Shown here: positions 8,197-16,915 of the stretch, piece after piece
Position numbering within the stretch: position 1 is the stretch's first letter
Layout: each line of letters begins with the position of its first letter
Assembly (NCBI RefSeq): GCF_005938385.1
Contig: NZ_VCRA01000005.1
Span: forward strand, 186,001-250,000
Source of the DNA: Paenibacillus mesophilus
Lineage (GTDB): Bacteria > Bacillota > Bacilli > Paenibacillales > NBRC-103111
Direction: 5' to 3'
DNA length: 64,000 nt
Notes under the pieces: model-generated
Database searches by the model: none
What the model was told of the DNA's origin: nothing
Seen by the model: the letters and a program-made list of their open reading frames with translations, nothing else
Made by a program: the position numbers and the translations under genes

Positions 8197-9456
8197 TTAT
8201 AGTTCGGAATAATTTACATTTTGGAATAAACCCGTTCCATAAAAAATGTTCAACCCTAACAACCCGCTGCGATAGGTCCCGTCATGAGCGTCAATCACCA
8301 TACGCCCATCCAAATAAACTTTGATATTGTCGCCGCTAACCGAAACTTTAAGATGATAGTACGTATTGCGTTTGATTTCCGTATGCGCCACTCGGATATC
8401 TTTGCCCGGTCTCCATAGCTTGACAAATCCCGAAATGTCGATATTGGCACAGTAAAACCCCGAGGCGTTCGGAGCCGATCTGAATACTAATGCCGCGGCT
8501 ATGCCGGCCTCGATGCATACGTCCGCTTCGTATGTAAAATCAGCTGCTTCATTCGACGATAACATAAAGCAATCTCCGGAACCGACTCCGATAAGGCCGA
8601 TATAGTCTTCCGACCAATCCCCGTTTACCGGCTTCAAGTTGTTGAGGTTCGTCCGCAGGTTAGGCACTACGCATCGGACCGTACAGGACGCTGCAATCTT
8701 GCCGGAATCGTCCTTGCATGTAATCGTAGCGATCCCTTGCTTTAATGCCGTCACCGTAATTTGTTCGTCCGTTGTACGATCGATATGTAAAGTTTTCTCG
8801 TCGGAAACGCTCCACACAATCTTATAAGGCCGTGCCGTATGCGGGAAGAAGCGGCTTTCAAGCGTAAAGCTCTCGTTCGGCTTCACAAACACATTGTTTT
8901 TGTCAAGCAGCAGTGCCAGAGGCGTCACGCTACCGTTATCGCGTCCCCACTTCGATACGTTCAATTGCTTCACCGTGACGGCCGACCCCCACGCCGAACA
9001 AATGCCGACCAGAGATTCGGGAGCTTTCGGCAAGCCGGATTTTAACACTTTCATATAGGGCTCGTCTTCGCTGAACGCCCTTACTTCCCCATCAACCAGC
9101 AGCAGCATGTAATCGACGTCCAAAATCCAGCTGATGCGAACAAACTCATTCACGGGAACTTTGCCTTTACCGCCGACACCGTATGAAAACCCGAGCATCG
9201 GATCATGGATGCGCAGCTCGCCGGTTATGCATTCCCAATTCAATATCACTTGTCCGCTACCGAATTTGATGCGGATATTCGTTGAATTCGTTTTGGCCGT
9301 CAAATCGATTCGCGCCGGAATTGAAACCGCTTCCGGAAAAACGGCAACGCCAGTATCATCAGGGCAAACGATCGTTAAGAAACCTTCATCCGTTCTCGAC
9401 ATCGTAATGTTTCCGAATGGTATTAGCTGGTCAAGGTTACTTTGAACTTCATTCAA
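8197..9456 (-). CDS. Ig-like (BIG2-type) protein with two concanavalin-like jelly-roll modules
   Basis: The 419-residue product has an N-terminal beta-rich module ending in LLLVDGEVRAFSED, which resembles glycoside hydrolase family 32 C-terminal or laminin-G-like sandwiches, a central bacterial Ig-like domain (WSVSDEKTLHIDR, GIATITCKDDSGKIAASCTV), and a C-terminal jelly roll (DVCIEAGIAAALVFRS, LKVSVSGDNIKVYLDG) of the DUF1080/laminin-G type. These folds usually bind glycans on secreted enzymes. There is no signal peptide and no catalytic domain, which is odd. Start is TTG at 9456 behind GAGGG. It leads a possible operon with the glyoxalase-like and sigma genes. Confidence 0.7.
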   Translation of the reverse strand: MNEVQSNLDQLIPFGNITMSRTDEGFLTIVCPDDTGVAVFPEAVSIPARIDLTAKTNSTNIRIKFGSGQVILNWECITGELRIHDPMLGFSYGVGGKGKVPVNEFVRISWILDVDYMLLLVDGEVRAFSEDEPYMKVLKSGLPKAPESLVGICSAWGSAVTVKQLNVSKWGRDNGSVTPLALLLDKNNVFVKPNESFTLESRFFPHTARPYKIVWSVSDEKTLHIDRTTDEQITVTALKQGIATITCKDDSGKIAASCTVRCVVPNLRTNLNNLKPVNGDWSEDYIGLIGVGSGDCFMLSSNEAADFTYEADVCIEAGIAAALVFRSAPNASGFYCANIDISGFVKLWRPGKDIRVAHTEIKRNTYYHLKVSVSGDNIKVYLDGRMVIDAHDGTYRSGLLGLNIFYGTGLFQNVNYSEL

Positions 9457-9600
9457 CGAAATCCCTCATTTCTTTGGTTAATATTTCTATTATACCAAAC
9501 ATATGTTCGTTAGGAAAGTGCTGGGAAATATTTTTTTATCGAAGCTTTTCTTCTGATTCGGGTTCTTAAACTGCCGGTTGAGTAGAAAAACAAACCTCCA

Positions 9601-9629
9601 TTACCAATAGCAGGGATAACCCTTATAAT
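9601..9629 (+). promoter_or_regulatory. Promoter of the XRE regulator gene
   Basis: TTACCA (9601-9606) and TATAAT (9624-9629) are 17 bp apart and 38 bp upstream of the GTG start, with AAGGAGG (9649-9655) between them. A short repeat GGTAATACTACC follows the -10 and could bind the regulator itself. Confidence 0.6.
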
Positions 9630-9666
9630 AGGTAATACTACCAACGACAAGGAGGTTGTTCCATAA

Positions 9667-10437
9667 GTGGTTGACCCATGCAAGGTTGGCGCCATTATAC
9701 ATGAATACCGGTTGAAAAAAAATTGGACGCAGGAGCAGCTCGGCAGCTGTCTCGGAGTATCGGCGCAAGCCGTATCGAAATGGGAGAAAGGCGATTCGCT
9801 GCCGGATATCTCCCTGTTGCCCTGCATGGCCAAGGAGCTGGGCTTTACGATCGATTATTTACTGGGGAACAAAGGAAGTTTGCAGCATTTGCTGCCGCAG
9901 ATCGAAGCGGAGCTTCCCAAGCTGAAAGAAGAAGACCGGATCGATTTCTTGGGTCAAATCATATATTCCTTGAAGCCTCGGAACTATCGCCAGCCAAAGG
10001 GCAGAGAAATAGAGGATACTCCTTACTTAAGCATGGATTACCGTAGCGTGACTTGTTGGGTGAAACAGAAAGCCGTACTGATCGCAACCGAAACGTATTT
10101 GCAGCAATCCAAAGCGGCTCTCGCGAAAGACACGGATTTCCCTTTGAATGTCATACCTGCGGATCTTCTTCGGCTGCTTGCTGCACTCATACCGGATAAA
10201 CTGGCAAATCCTCAAGATCATGCGATACCGGAAAGCAAACTGCGTGCCGTATTGCCGGAAGACTTCGATTTTCAAGGAACGATGGAGCCTTGTATCGAGC
10301 TGGGGTTTGCCGAGCGCATCCGAGGCGGGTACAGACTTAACTTAAAAGCAAATTTTGCCATGAGAACGTTCTCGCTTATGAATCTTATGCTCAACGGACA
10401 TTCGGCAACTTCTGTGGCGTTACCTGCAAAAGAATAG
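9667..10437 (+). CDS. XRE-family helix-turn-helix regulator, 256 aa
   Basis: Residues ~8-65 are a Cro/C1-type HTH (IIHEYRLKKNWTQEQLGSCL, VSAQAVSKWEKGDSLPDI), ending in the family hallmark IDYLLG. The ~190 C-terminal residues are predicted mostly helical with no domain I can name and probably mediate ligand sensing or oligomerisation. The start is GTG at 9667 with AAGGAGG 11 nt upstream. The gene is followed after 57 bp by a binding lipoprotein on the same strand, so it may regulate that gene. Confidence 0.85.
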   Translation: MVDPCKVGAIIHEYRLKKNWTQEQLGSCLGVSAQAVSKWEKGDSLPDISLLPCMAKELGFTIDYLLGNKGSLQHLLPQIEAELPKLKEEDRIDFLGQIIYSLKPRNYRQPKGREIEDTPYLSMDYRSVTCWVKQKAVLIATETYLQQSKAALAKDTDFPLNVIPADLLRLLAALIPDKLANPQDHAIPESKLRAVLPEDFDFQGTMEPCIELGFAERIRGGYRLNLKANFAMRTFSLMNLMLNGHSATSVALPAKE

Positions 10438-10494
10438 AAGAAACCAGATCGTGCCGCGTCATAACAAGAAGATGAGAAGGAGTGCAACCGCCAT

Positions 10495-11847
10495 ATGAAA
10501 AAAAACAGGTGGTGCCGTGCATTAGGTATTGGAGCAGCTGTATGGTTGGCGCTGACGGGATGCCAGAGCAAAACAGCACAGACGACGGCGCCTCCACAGG
10601 AAAATGCGAAGAAAGTCGTAAGGATCATGTACTTTAGCGAGCAGCAATTCATGAAGGAATACGGAGATTCGTTCAAAAGTCATTATCCGAATGTCGAAAT
10701 TCAGATCATTCCGATGATGCTATTCAGCGGCGGAAAAACGACGAACGTGACCGACTCCGCAATATTGGAACAAAAGCCCGACCTCGTTTACGGTTCCGGC
10801 ATCATTCGGGAGCTGAATAAGACCGGGAAGCTGATCGAATTGACTCACCTTATGAAGCAAGACCGTATCGAACAAAGCCAGTTTTCCGCCAGCGCCCTGG
10901 AAGTAATCCGTAATTTGGGTGACGGCAAGCTCGTAGCCCTTTCTCCTACTTTTCAAACCGTAGCCTTGTATTATAACAAAGATTTGTTCGACCGGCTTCG
11001 TATTGCGTATCCGTCCAATGACATGAGCTGGAGCGGAATGCTGCAGTTGTCGAAAACAATCGCCAAGGCCGATAACAAAGAAAGGCCATTGTTCGGACTG
11101 GATCTGGACCACTATTTACCGCACCGATTTTTTATCGATCGATATGTGGACGGAGTCGGAATATCGGCTTATAGCGATGATATGCGCGAGGTGAAGTATA
11201 CATCCGAGGCTTATCGTTCGGCGTTCGAGGAAGTAATCGGCGCCTTTGGCAGCGCGATTTATCTTCCGCCCGAGAAGCGGGAACCATCAAAATCGAAAGC
11301 GGAATCATTGCTCAAAAGCAAATTTATCGCCGGGGAAGCGGCCATGGCGATCGCGCCTCCCAGTCTCATATTGAGTTTGAAGGAGGCAGCTTCTCTCGGA
11401 ATTCCGTCATTTTCTTGGGACATCGTCACCGCACCAAGCCACCCGCAAAAACCGGGCCAATCTTCCGATGTTTTCGCGGCTGACCTATTCGCTATCATGT
11501 CCGACTCCCCCAATAAAGAAGCCGCCTGGGAGTTTTTGAAATATATAACCGGTCCGGCCATGGCTGCCGAGTTGGAGAGAACGAAGCCTAAAACGTTATC
11601 GATTCGACTAGATGCCGCGAAGACGATGGACGGCCGCAAGCTGGACCCTTTCTATGCGCTCCGACCGATTCCGTTTGGCCAAAGTCCCTTTACACAGCAG
11701 CTGTACGAACAAATTTTATCGATCAGAACTGAAGAGTTGACCGATATGATCTACGGCCGGAAAAGGATTGCGGGCGGCTTGAAGTCGATGCAAACTCGTG
11801 TGCAACTCGCACTCGATCGGGAATTTGGCGGTAAAACCGAAAAATGA
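10495..11847 (+). CDS. Orphan extracellular solute-binding lipoprotein (sugar ABC type)
   Basis: A 450-residue family 1 carbohydrate-binding lipoprotein. The signal sequence ends with LTGC (lipobox Cys about residue 23), followed by a Gln/Thr-rich linker. Core landmarks include QTVALYYNKDLFDRLRIAYP and a C-terminal AAWEFLKYITGP. ATG at 10495 is preceded by GAAGGAG. It follows the XRE gene and ends at a strong terminator, so the pair forms a small transcription unit without permeases. The ligand is unknown. Confidence 0.85.
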   Translation: MKKNRWCRALGIGAAVWLALTGCQSKTAQTTAPPQENAKKVVRIMYFSEQQFMKEYGDSFKSHYPNVEIQIIPMMLFSGGKTTNVTDSAILEQKPDLVYGSGIIRELNKTGKLIELTHLMKQDRIEQSQFSASALEVIRNLGDGKLVALSPTFQTVALYYNKDLFDRLRIAYPSNDMSWSGMLQLSKTIAKADNKERPLFGLDLDHYLPHRFFIDRYVDGVGISAYSDDMREVKYTSEAYRSAFEEVIGAFGSAIYLPPEKREPSKSKAESLLKSKFIAGEAAMAIAPPSLILSLKEAASLGIPSFSWDIVTAPSHPQKPGQSSDVFAADLFAIMSDSPNKEAAWEFLKYITGPAMAAELERTKPKTLSIRLDAAKTMDGRKLDPFYALRPIPFGQSPFTQQLYEQILSIRTEELTDMIYGRKRIAGGLKSMQTRVQLALDREFGGKTEK

Positions 11848-11857
11848 TGAGCGGACT

Positions 11858-11886
11858 AGCCGGTTGCGCGAAACAACCGGCTTTTT
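11858..11886 (+). terminator. Terminator of the XRE/binding-protein unit
   Basis: Perfect arms AGCCGGTTG and CAACCGGCT with an 6-nt loop, followed by TTTTTAT. It is about 10 bp past the stop codon. Confidence 0.85.
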
Positions 11887-11905
11887 ATATCCTACAGCCA
11901 ACCTG

Positions 11906-13141
11906 TCAAGTATGCATCGACTCCTCGAATCCGGCGGCAACGATTGTGACAAGGATTCCGTCTTGAACCTCTTTCTCGATAACCGTTCCAAACAGGATGT
12001 TTGCCCCTGCCTTCGATTTTGCCCGCACGGTCTCCGCTATTAACTTCGCTTCCGATAACGTCAAATCATTCGAACCGGTAATGTTTAAAATAATGCTGTC
12101 GGCCTGGCCGATTCCGGATTGGAAGCCGGAGCTGCTGGCAACAGCATATTCTACGGCGCGCTTCGCCCGGTCTTTCCCTGAAGCTTTGCCGATACCGAAA
12201 TAGGCCGCCCCCTTTTCCCGAACCAACAACTTGATATGCTCAAGATCGATACGGATGATTTCCCCTGTAAGCAGCGATGATAGGCAAGTCACGGCGTGCT
12301 TAAAAAATTCGTCCGTAGACACTGTCGACCGGTTAGGTACTTGCAGCATCATATCCACGTTATCGTTAAGAGTAGTCCTATCTTGTTCCGACTCTAAACG
12401 AATGGCCCTATCCATAATGCCGATCGTAAGTATACCCATTCTACGCGCCTCGCCGGCAATGGTTGCCGCTGCCGCTAGAACCGAACGGTCTTCTCCCGGC
12501 GCAGTTACCAGAAACAACATATCGCTGCCTTTCAACGCGTCGTTTAGCTCAGAGCCTATGACGGCAGACCGGATTTTTCTATTTGTTTTTGCGGCGGCAA
12601 GCGATTGCTCGTCGCAATCCACGTAAAGAATGTCCACCTTCGCCCCGTTATCCGCAATTTCATTAATGGCATTAATTACACGTTCGCCAACCCCGACAAC
12701 CTTGATCGGCAAACTAACGTCGGATACGATATCGATCTCATCCCTTCTGCTTAACATGACTCCCCTGATCGAGTCGATCGCGCCAAGGTCACTTGCGCCG
12801 GCGGCTTCTATGGCAGAAACGACGGATTCCAGCAGTTCTTTCTTGAGAAGCATCTGTTGCAGCTCGGCATCAAGCGATGATTGCCGCTCCCTTACTTTGG
12901 CAAGAATCGAGGCTCGCCCGTCATCTGCAAGTGCCGCTCTAATCGATTGCAACGAAAATCCCAAGTTCTTCAAAAATAAGATCAGCTGCAGCTTGTCCAT
13001 CTCGTCACGTCCATAGTAGCGGTAGTTGGACTCGGACGTTTTGGCAGGCTTCAGAATACCTACTTCTTCATAGTATCTGATCGTTCTGATCGATACGCCG
13101 ATATTGGTGGATAGCTGGCCGATGCTTATTAAGCTTTCCAT
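11906..13141 (-). CDS. MerR-family regulator fused to a degenerate FtsZ-like domain, 411 aa
   Basis: Residues 1-70 are a MerR DNA-binding domain (ISIGQLSTNIGVSIRTIRYY, YRYYGRDEMDKLQLI), ~75-115 a coiled-coil dimerisation helix. From ~145 the sequence follows FtsZ in order: IKVVGVGERVINAINEI (nucleotide loop), VDILYVDCDEQSL, LFLVTAPGEDRS (212-220, where FtsZ has GGGTGTG), MGILTIGIM, IRIDLEHIK (296-304, T7 loop), GIGKASGKDRAKRAVEYA, and ILFGTVIEKEVQDGILVTI. The tubulin signature glycines are missing, and the T7 loop Asn and second Asp of FtsZ are Arg and His. I infer a non-polymerising sensory domain, perhaps still nucleotide-binding. ATG at 13141 follows AAAGGAGGAG. The gene stands alone with an apparent autoregulated promoter. 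Confidence 0.85.
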   Translation of the reverse strand: MESLISIGQLSTNIGVSIRTIRYYEEVGILKPAKTSESNYRYYGRDEMDKLQLILFLKNLGFSLQSIRAALADDGRASILAKVRERQSSLDAELQQMLLKKELLESVVSAIEAAGASDLGAIDSIRGVMLSRRDEIDIVSDVSLPIKVVGVGERVINAINEIADNGAKVDILYVDCDEQSLAAAKTNRKIRSAVIGSELNDALKGSDMLFLVTAPGEDRSVLAAAATIAGEARRMGILTIGIMDRAIRLESEQDRTTLNDNVDMMLQVPNRSTVSTDEFFKHAVTCLSSLLTGEIIRIDLEHIKLLVREKGAAYFGIGKASGKDRAKRAVEYAVASSSGFQSGIGQADSIILNITGSNDLTLSEAKLIAETVRAKSKAGANILFGTVIEKEVQDGILVTIVAAGFEESMHT

Positions 13142-13179
13142 AGTCGATTGCTCCTCCTTTCGTTGCTTCGGCTACGCAA

Positions 13180-13210
13180 ATTATAAGGTCTTCCGCCACG
13201 GAAGAGTCAA
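13180..13210 (-). promoter_or_regulatory. MerR-type promoter/operator of the MerR-FtsZ gene
   Basis: On the minus strand TTGACT (13205-13210) and TATAAT (13180-13185) are separated by 19 bp, two more than optimal. The spacer contains a perfect dyad CTTCCG-TGG-CGGAAG (13190-13204). Overlong spacers containing a dyad are the hallmark of promoters untwisted by MerR-family activators. Confidence 0.8.
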
Positions 13211-13250
13211 GGCGGCTCTATTATTTAATGGAGTTAACCTTTATCGATGC

Positions 13251-13276
13251 AAAAAAGAACCGCCATTCGGCGGTTC
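13251..13276 (-). terminator. Terminator of the 1007-aa lyase gene
   Basis: Perfect arms GAACCGCC and GGCGGTTC with a 4-nt loop, followed on the minus strand by six T residues; 17 bp past the stop codon. Confidence 0.85.
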
Positions 13277-13293
13277 AGGATATCGCTTGAAAA

Positions 13294-16200
13294 CTAGAAC
13301 ACCTCAAGACGAGTCAACGGAATCCGGAACTTGGCTCCGGCGGCGACATCATAAACGTACCCTTTGCTTAGGTCGTTCCGATCGGCGTATGCGCGGATCA
13401 ACGTCAAGTCTCCGATATCCAGCTTATATCGGTTGTCGCCGAGCTCGGTCACGCCCTTGATCGGATATGAGGCATTGCGTACGCCGTCGTTCTCAACAAA
13501 TATGGTTTTGCCGATCCATTCGGAAGGTTGTGTCCCTCTCGCTTCCATCCTGACGGTCAGCTCATTTTGCACCGACAACGTCTCGGTGAAGCTCATTAGG
13601 GTCCCGGTCAACGAGCCGATTGCCGGTTCGGTTGGCGTATCGATCCGGGCTAATACGGAGCCGTCGTGCAAATAAACGGAGACCGGCTGACCGTCTTTTT
13701 CCGAAAATACACCGAAGAAGCCCTGGAACCGCAGCTTGTCGTCTACCGTGTACGTAATATCCGGAGTAATCGAGTTGACTACATAGTCCACACGGCCGTT
13801 AGCCAATTTCACCTTGATTGCGCATGCCTCGCTGCCGGATACGACCGCATCGCCGGCTTTCATGACGGCCGGTTCGATCGAAGCAACGAATCTGCGGCCT
13901 TTGTACGGCTCGATGACGGAAGCGAACAAACTGTCCAGCTTCGTTCCTTCGCGATGAGCGATCAAGTAGCGAAGCGATTTCGGATTGCCCGGCTTGTTCT
14001 GAGGGGGGATTCCGTCCGCCAAGGCCACATCCGATAGTTCTCCCAGCATCGTGATCCGCAAATGTACATCCGTATCCGAGCCGGCTCCTCCGCCGTAAAT
14101 GTTCCAAGTATCCTTGACGCTCCAGTCCGCGCTGAACTGCGGTGCGGTACCGGTGCTGCGCAATACGTTTCTCAAATAATGGAAACCGCTGCCGTTATAG
14201 CTGTTGCCTTCCACGTCATCCGACCGCTGACCATAGGCAATATCCGGACCGGCATAGGTCCCGGTCGGTTGCTCGAACAGTTCAAGCCCTTTCGTCTCGA
14301 CCGTGCCTTCCGCACCGTGAAAGCTGAAATAATGGTCTTCCCCACCCTTTACCCGGAAGAAGTCCACGGCGTACGAATCGGATTCATCGACGCGAATCAT
14401 CGCGGTCGTACGCTTGTACAGCTCCGTTTGCGGATACACTTTAGGCGCTTCCGCATCCATCAACTTGACTAGCTCCGTATCGTCGAAATGCCGCGGCTCG
14501 GCTACCCATTGCGGCTCCTGCTTGCGCTTGTCGACGACGACCGTATTGTGGCTGATCGTATTGATGACCCAATGCGCCCGGTGCATATCGAAGATGTCGG
14601 CAAACTCCGGATAGCCGAGATCCGGTGTCAGATCGAGACCGAATGCATGCATGCCGATATTAAGAGTATCTCTGTGTCCGTGTCCCGTATTGCGGCCGTA
14701 GTACATCCACAAGTCGCGCTGCGTCCGCTCCCGGGATTGACCGTCGCGCAGCGCGACAAACCCGTAACCGGTCAAATTGCAGCTCTTCAGGTCAAGCGGT
14801 CCGTATTCCGCAATAACCCAGCTTACCCGATCGGCAATCTGATCCGGCTCGGACGAGAACACGTCGAGATGCAAGCTTTCCGCCTTGTTGCCGTTTAGAA
14901 AATAAGCGAGCTGTGCATAGATCGGGTCGCCGAATTTGTCGAACGCTTTCACCATGTCGGGCAAGGCGACTTGCATGTACGGATTTCCGGCAGCCGCGGT
15001 GTCCCCGATGTTAACCGTGTATATATCGCTCAGAATAAGCGGATAAAAGGCCGAGAACATTTTGCGAAGCTTGGCGTTCTTGTACAGATCCGCCCCCGGA
15101 TACAAATCGTACCCATCCAGTATATCCGCCGTCAGCTGATGCATTTTAAGCCATATTCCGTTATAGCCCGGAGATGCCTCGTTGCCGTTGCCGTCGCGAT
15201 CGACATCGCACACCAAAGAGTTCAGTACGTTCCCGCCCGTCACCGCAAAAGGGTTCCTCGCCAAACCGCCGGTTTGAAACACGAAGTCGAGCCATTCCTT
15301 CGTGGCCGGCAGTGTATCGTAGACGACAGCGGCCATGGCTAGAGCACTCTGATGCATCCCGTCATTGCCGCATATTTGTGCGGCTTTGACCGCCGGATAT
15401 ATTTGCAAAATAATGCCTTCCTCCACATTTCTGCGAATATCCGCTCCGCTGCTCTTCGGATTGGCCAGCCGATGCTTCCGGGCTTTCGCTTCCAGAAACT
15501 GTACGACAGCCGGTTCGTCCATAGCCGGGAAGAAAGCGTCATACGCGCTGATGAACGTTTTGACCATGGAGGTTTCCCATATCGAGCCGATAACCTTGCC
15601 GGTATTTTTGCGCCCGTCCGAATTCAGATACACGCTCCGGTCATAGGCGGATATATCCATTTCCGGGTATAAATCGGCGATCCGGTCAAGGATTACGATT
15701 CCGGCCTGCGCATACTTCAACGTGCCTGTATACAAGTAAGCGTCCCGGAATGCGGCCAAAGCCCCTTCGACTATGCTTGCTGGGCTGTACCATACATACC
15801 AGTGCAAATAATACGATACAAATGTATAGAGGTCGCCTTTTTCATCTTTCCAGCCGAAGCCGTCGTCGACGCCCCAAGTCGGTCCTTTGTCCGGATAGAG
15901 CGTATTGACAAGCAAGCTGCGATCGGCCAGCTCCGTGCGGAAAACTCCGTGCCCATCCAGACCGCTGCGGTAATAGGCTCCGAAATCGTTGGTCGGAAAC
16001 GTATAGCCGCTGCTCGGATCGACGATTTTCCAAGGGGTTTGAATCGGATCGGCCTTGTACGGGTAATTGCCGAACCGGTCAACGTCGCGACCGGTGATGG
16101 GACTGCCGAGCACCTGATTGACGCCGTAGCTTCGGGGCAGCGTTTGTGCCGTAACCGATTCCCACAGGAAGTCCAGTCCGTTTGCGAGACATTTGTCCGC

Positions 16201-16317
16201 TTTGTTCACCGCCGCATCGCTCAAGCTTTTCGCCCAATCGAATTTCAGGACGTTTTGCCTCGCTGCCGCTACTTTTTGTGGCGTATAGTAGGTTGCTCTC
16301 GTCTTCTGATTCATCAT
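13294..16317 (-). CDS. Heparinase II/III-type polysaccharide lyase, 1007 aa, no signal peptide
   Basis: The fold is an (alpha/alpha) toroid with C-terminal beta sheets that cleaves uronic-acid-containing polysaccharides by beta-elimination. Signature stretches are GNDGMHQSALAM (~320), YYGRNTGHGHRDTLNI (~540) with the likely catalytic Tyr/His, and NTISHNTVVVDK (~585). Residues 1-1007 align end to end with the lyase part of the 1993-aa paralogue downstream, but without its signal peptide, three N-terminal binding modules, ~150-residue internal insert, Ig-like repeats and FIMAH tail. With no signal it should act in the cytoplasm, possibly on imported oligosaccharides. The ATG at 16317 has only a weak RBS. 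Confidence 0.85.
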   Translation of the reverse strand: MMNQKTRATYYTPQKVAAARQNVLKFDWAKSLSDAAVNKADKCLANGLDFLWESVTAQTLPRSYGVNQVLGSPITGRDVDRFGNYPYKADPIQTPWKIVDPSSGYTFPTNDFGAYYRSGLDGHGVFRTELADRSLLVNTLYPDKGPTWGVDDGFGWKDEKGDLYTFVSYYLHWYVWYSPASIVEGALAAFRDAYLYTGTLKYAQAGIVILDRIADLYPEMDISAYDRSVYLNSDGRKNTGKVIGSIWETSMVKTFISAYDAFFPAMDEPAVVQFLEAKARKHRLANPKSSGADIRRNVEEGIILQIYPAVKAAQICGNDGMHQSALAMAAVVYDTLPATKEWLDFVFQTGGLARNPFAVTGGNVLNSLVCDVDRDGNGNEASPGYNGIWLKMHQLTADILDGYDLYPGADLYKNAKLRKMFSAFYPLILSDIYTVNIGDTAAAGNPYMQVALPDMVKAFDKFGDPIYAQLAYFLNGNKAESLHLDVFSSEPDQIADRVSWVIAEYGPLDLKSCNLTGYGFVALRDGQSRERTQRDLWMYYGRNTGHGHRDTLNIGMHAFGLDLTPDLGYPEFADIFDMHRAHWVINTISHNTVVVDKRKQEPQWVAEPRHFDDTELVKLMDAEAPKVYPQTELYKRTTAMIRVDESDSYAVDFFRVKGGEDHYFSFHGAEGTVETKGLELFEQPTGTYAGPDIAYGQRSDDVEGNSYNGSGFHYLRNVLRSTGTAPQFSADWSVKDTWNIYGGGAGSDTDVHLRITMLGELSDVALADGIPPQNKPGNPKSLRYLIAHREGTKLDSLFASVIEPYKGRRFVASIEPAVMKAGDAVVSGSEACAIKVKLANGRVDYVVNSITPDITYTVDDKLRFQGFFGVFSEKDGQPVSVYLHDGSVLARIDTPTEPAIGSLTGTLMSFTETLSVQNELTVRMEARGTQPSEWIGKTIFVENDGVRNASYPIKGVTELGDNRYKLDIGDLTLIRAYADRNDLSKGYVYDVAAGAKFRIPLTRLEVF

Positions 16318-16555
16318 GCTCCGGTCCTGCGATACGCAAGATAGCGGTGTATGCCGCTCTCCAAGCGCCGCTTCCGGACCGTCACCTCCCTTTGTCGGTT
16401 CGCATAAACAAAATTAATGCATCTCATGTACCAGACCTGTTACTTTGGGTGAAATCGCCATGAGCTCATCTCATTATATAGGAGCAACTGGAAAAGAAAT
16501 CAACCGTTTCTGATTTACAGACATGTTATAGACTCAAATCATACCAGTATGCATC

Positions 16556-16583
16556 TTGTAATTAACTCCCAATAAAATATAAT
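16556..16583 (+). promoter_or_regulatory. Probable promoter of the lyase-linked binding lipoprotein
   Basis: TTGTAA (16556-16561) and TATAAT (16578-16583) are 16 bp apart. Transcription from here would give a leader of about 320 nt before the ATG at 16916. Confidence 0.5.
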
Positions 16584-16663
16584 GGAATCAGCACAGATTT
16601 AGATACATGTACGAAACAGGCAACATCCACTCCTACCTTTTTGTCATGTATTACGATCTATCA

Positions 16664-16704
16664 AGGAGGTGATTTCCTCTATCGGCCGTAACTAGAGGAA
16701 TTTT
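16664..16704 (+). promoter_or_regulatory. Attenuator-like hairpins in the leader
   Basis: TTCCTCT (16674-16680) can pair with AGAGGAA (16694-16700), which is followed by TTTT, a weak terminator shape. The same CCTC can instead pair with GAGG (16666-16669) in the preceding AAGGAGG. The two pairings exclude each other. Whether they act is inference. Confidence 0.3.
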
Positions 16705-16719
16705 GTAAGCGTTCTTACA
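16704..16719. promoter_or_regulatory. Palindromic operator candidate
   Basis: TGTAAG-CGTT-CTTACA is a perfect 6-bp inverted repeat around 4 bp in the leader of the binding lipoprotein gene. It resembles LacI/CcpA-type sites with a central CG but deviates from the catabolite response element consensus. Confidence 0.4.
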
Positions 16720-16915
16720 GCAGCACATACCTTTGAGTATGGCCGTATGTTTCTCCATCGAAGTTTTCCGCGCCCCGGATTTTTGGCACAAGGTTGTTTC
16801 AATTTGTTAATACAAAGGGGTCGACTTGCAGAAAGCAACGGAAATGTTCTCGGCATTACCGCTCCGCAATCCAGATTCGAATGGTCAGGAATAGAACTTA
16901 TAGGAGGAATCCATA

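Larger units (their letters stand above)
16318..16915. other. 598-bp divergent intergenic region
   Basis: The region lies between the 1007-aa lyase (minus) and a binding lipoprotein (plus). It contains the plus-strand promoter, a ~330-nt leader with alternative hairpins, and a palindromic site listed separately. A strong SD-like GGGAGGTGA on the minus strand near 16382-16390 has no matching reading frame. No further gene is supported. Confidence 0.6.

Noticed and set aside
9510..9833. Minus-strand frame of 107 codons covering the XRE promoter
   Set aside because: Overlaps a clear promoter, RBS and HTH coding sequence on the plus strand.
16704..16719. CcpA catabolite response element
   Set aside because: The palindrome TGTAAG-CGTT-CTTACA has a central CG but two mismatches to the cre consensus and a different arm length; kept only as an unspecified operator candidate.
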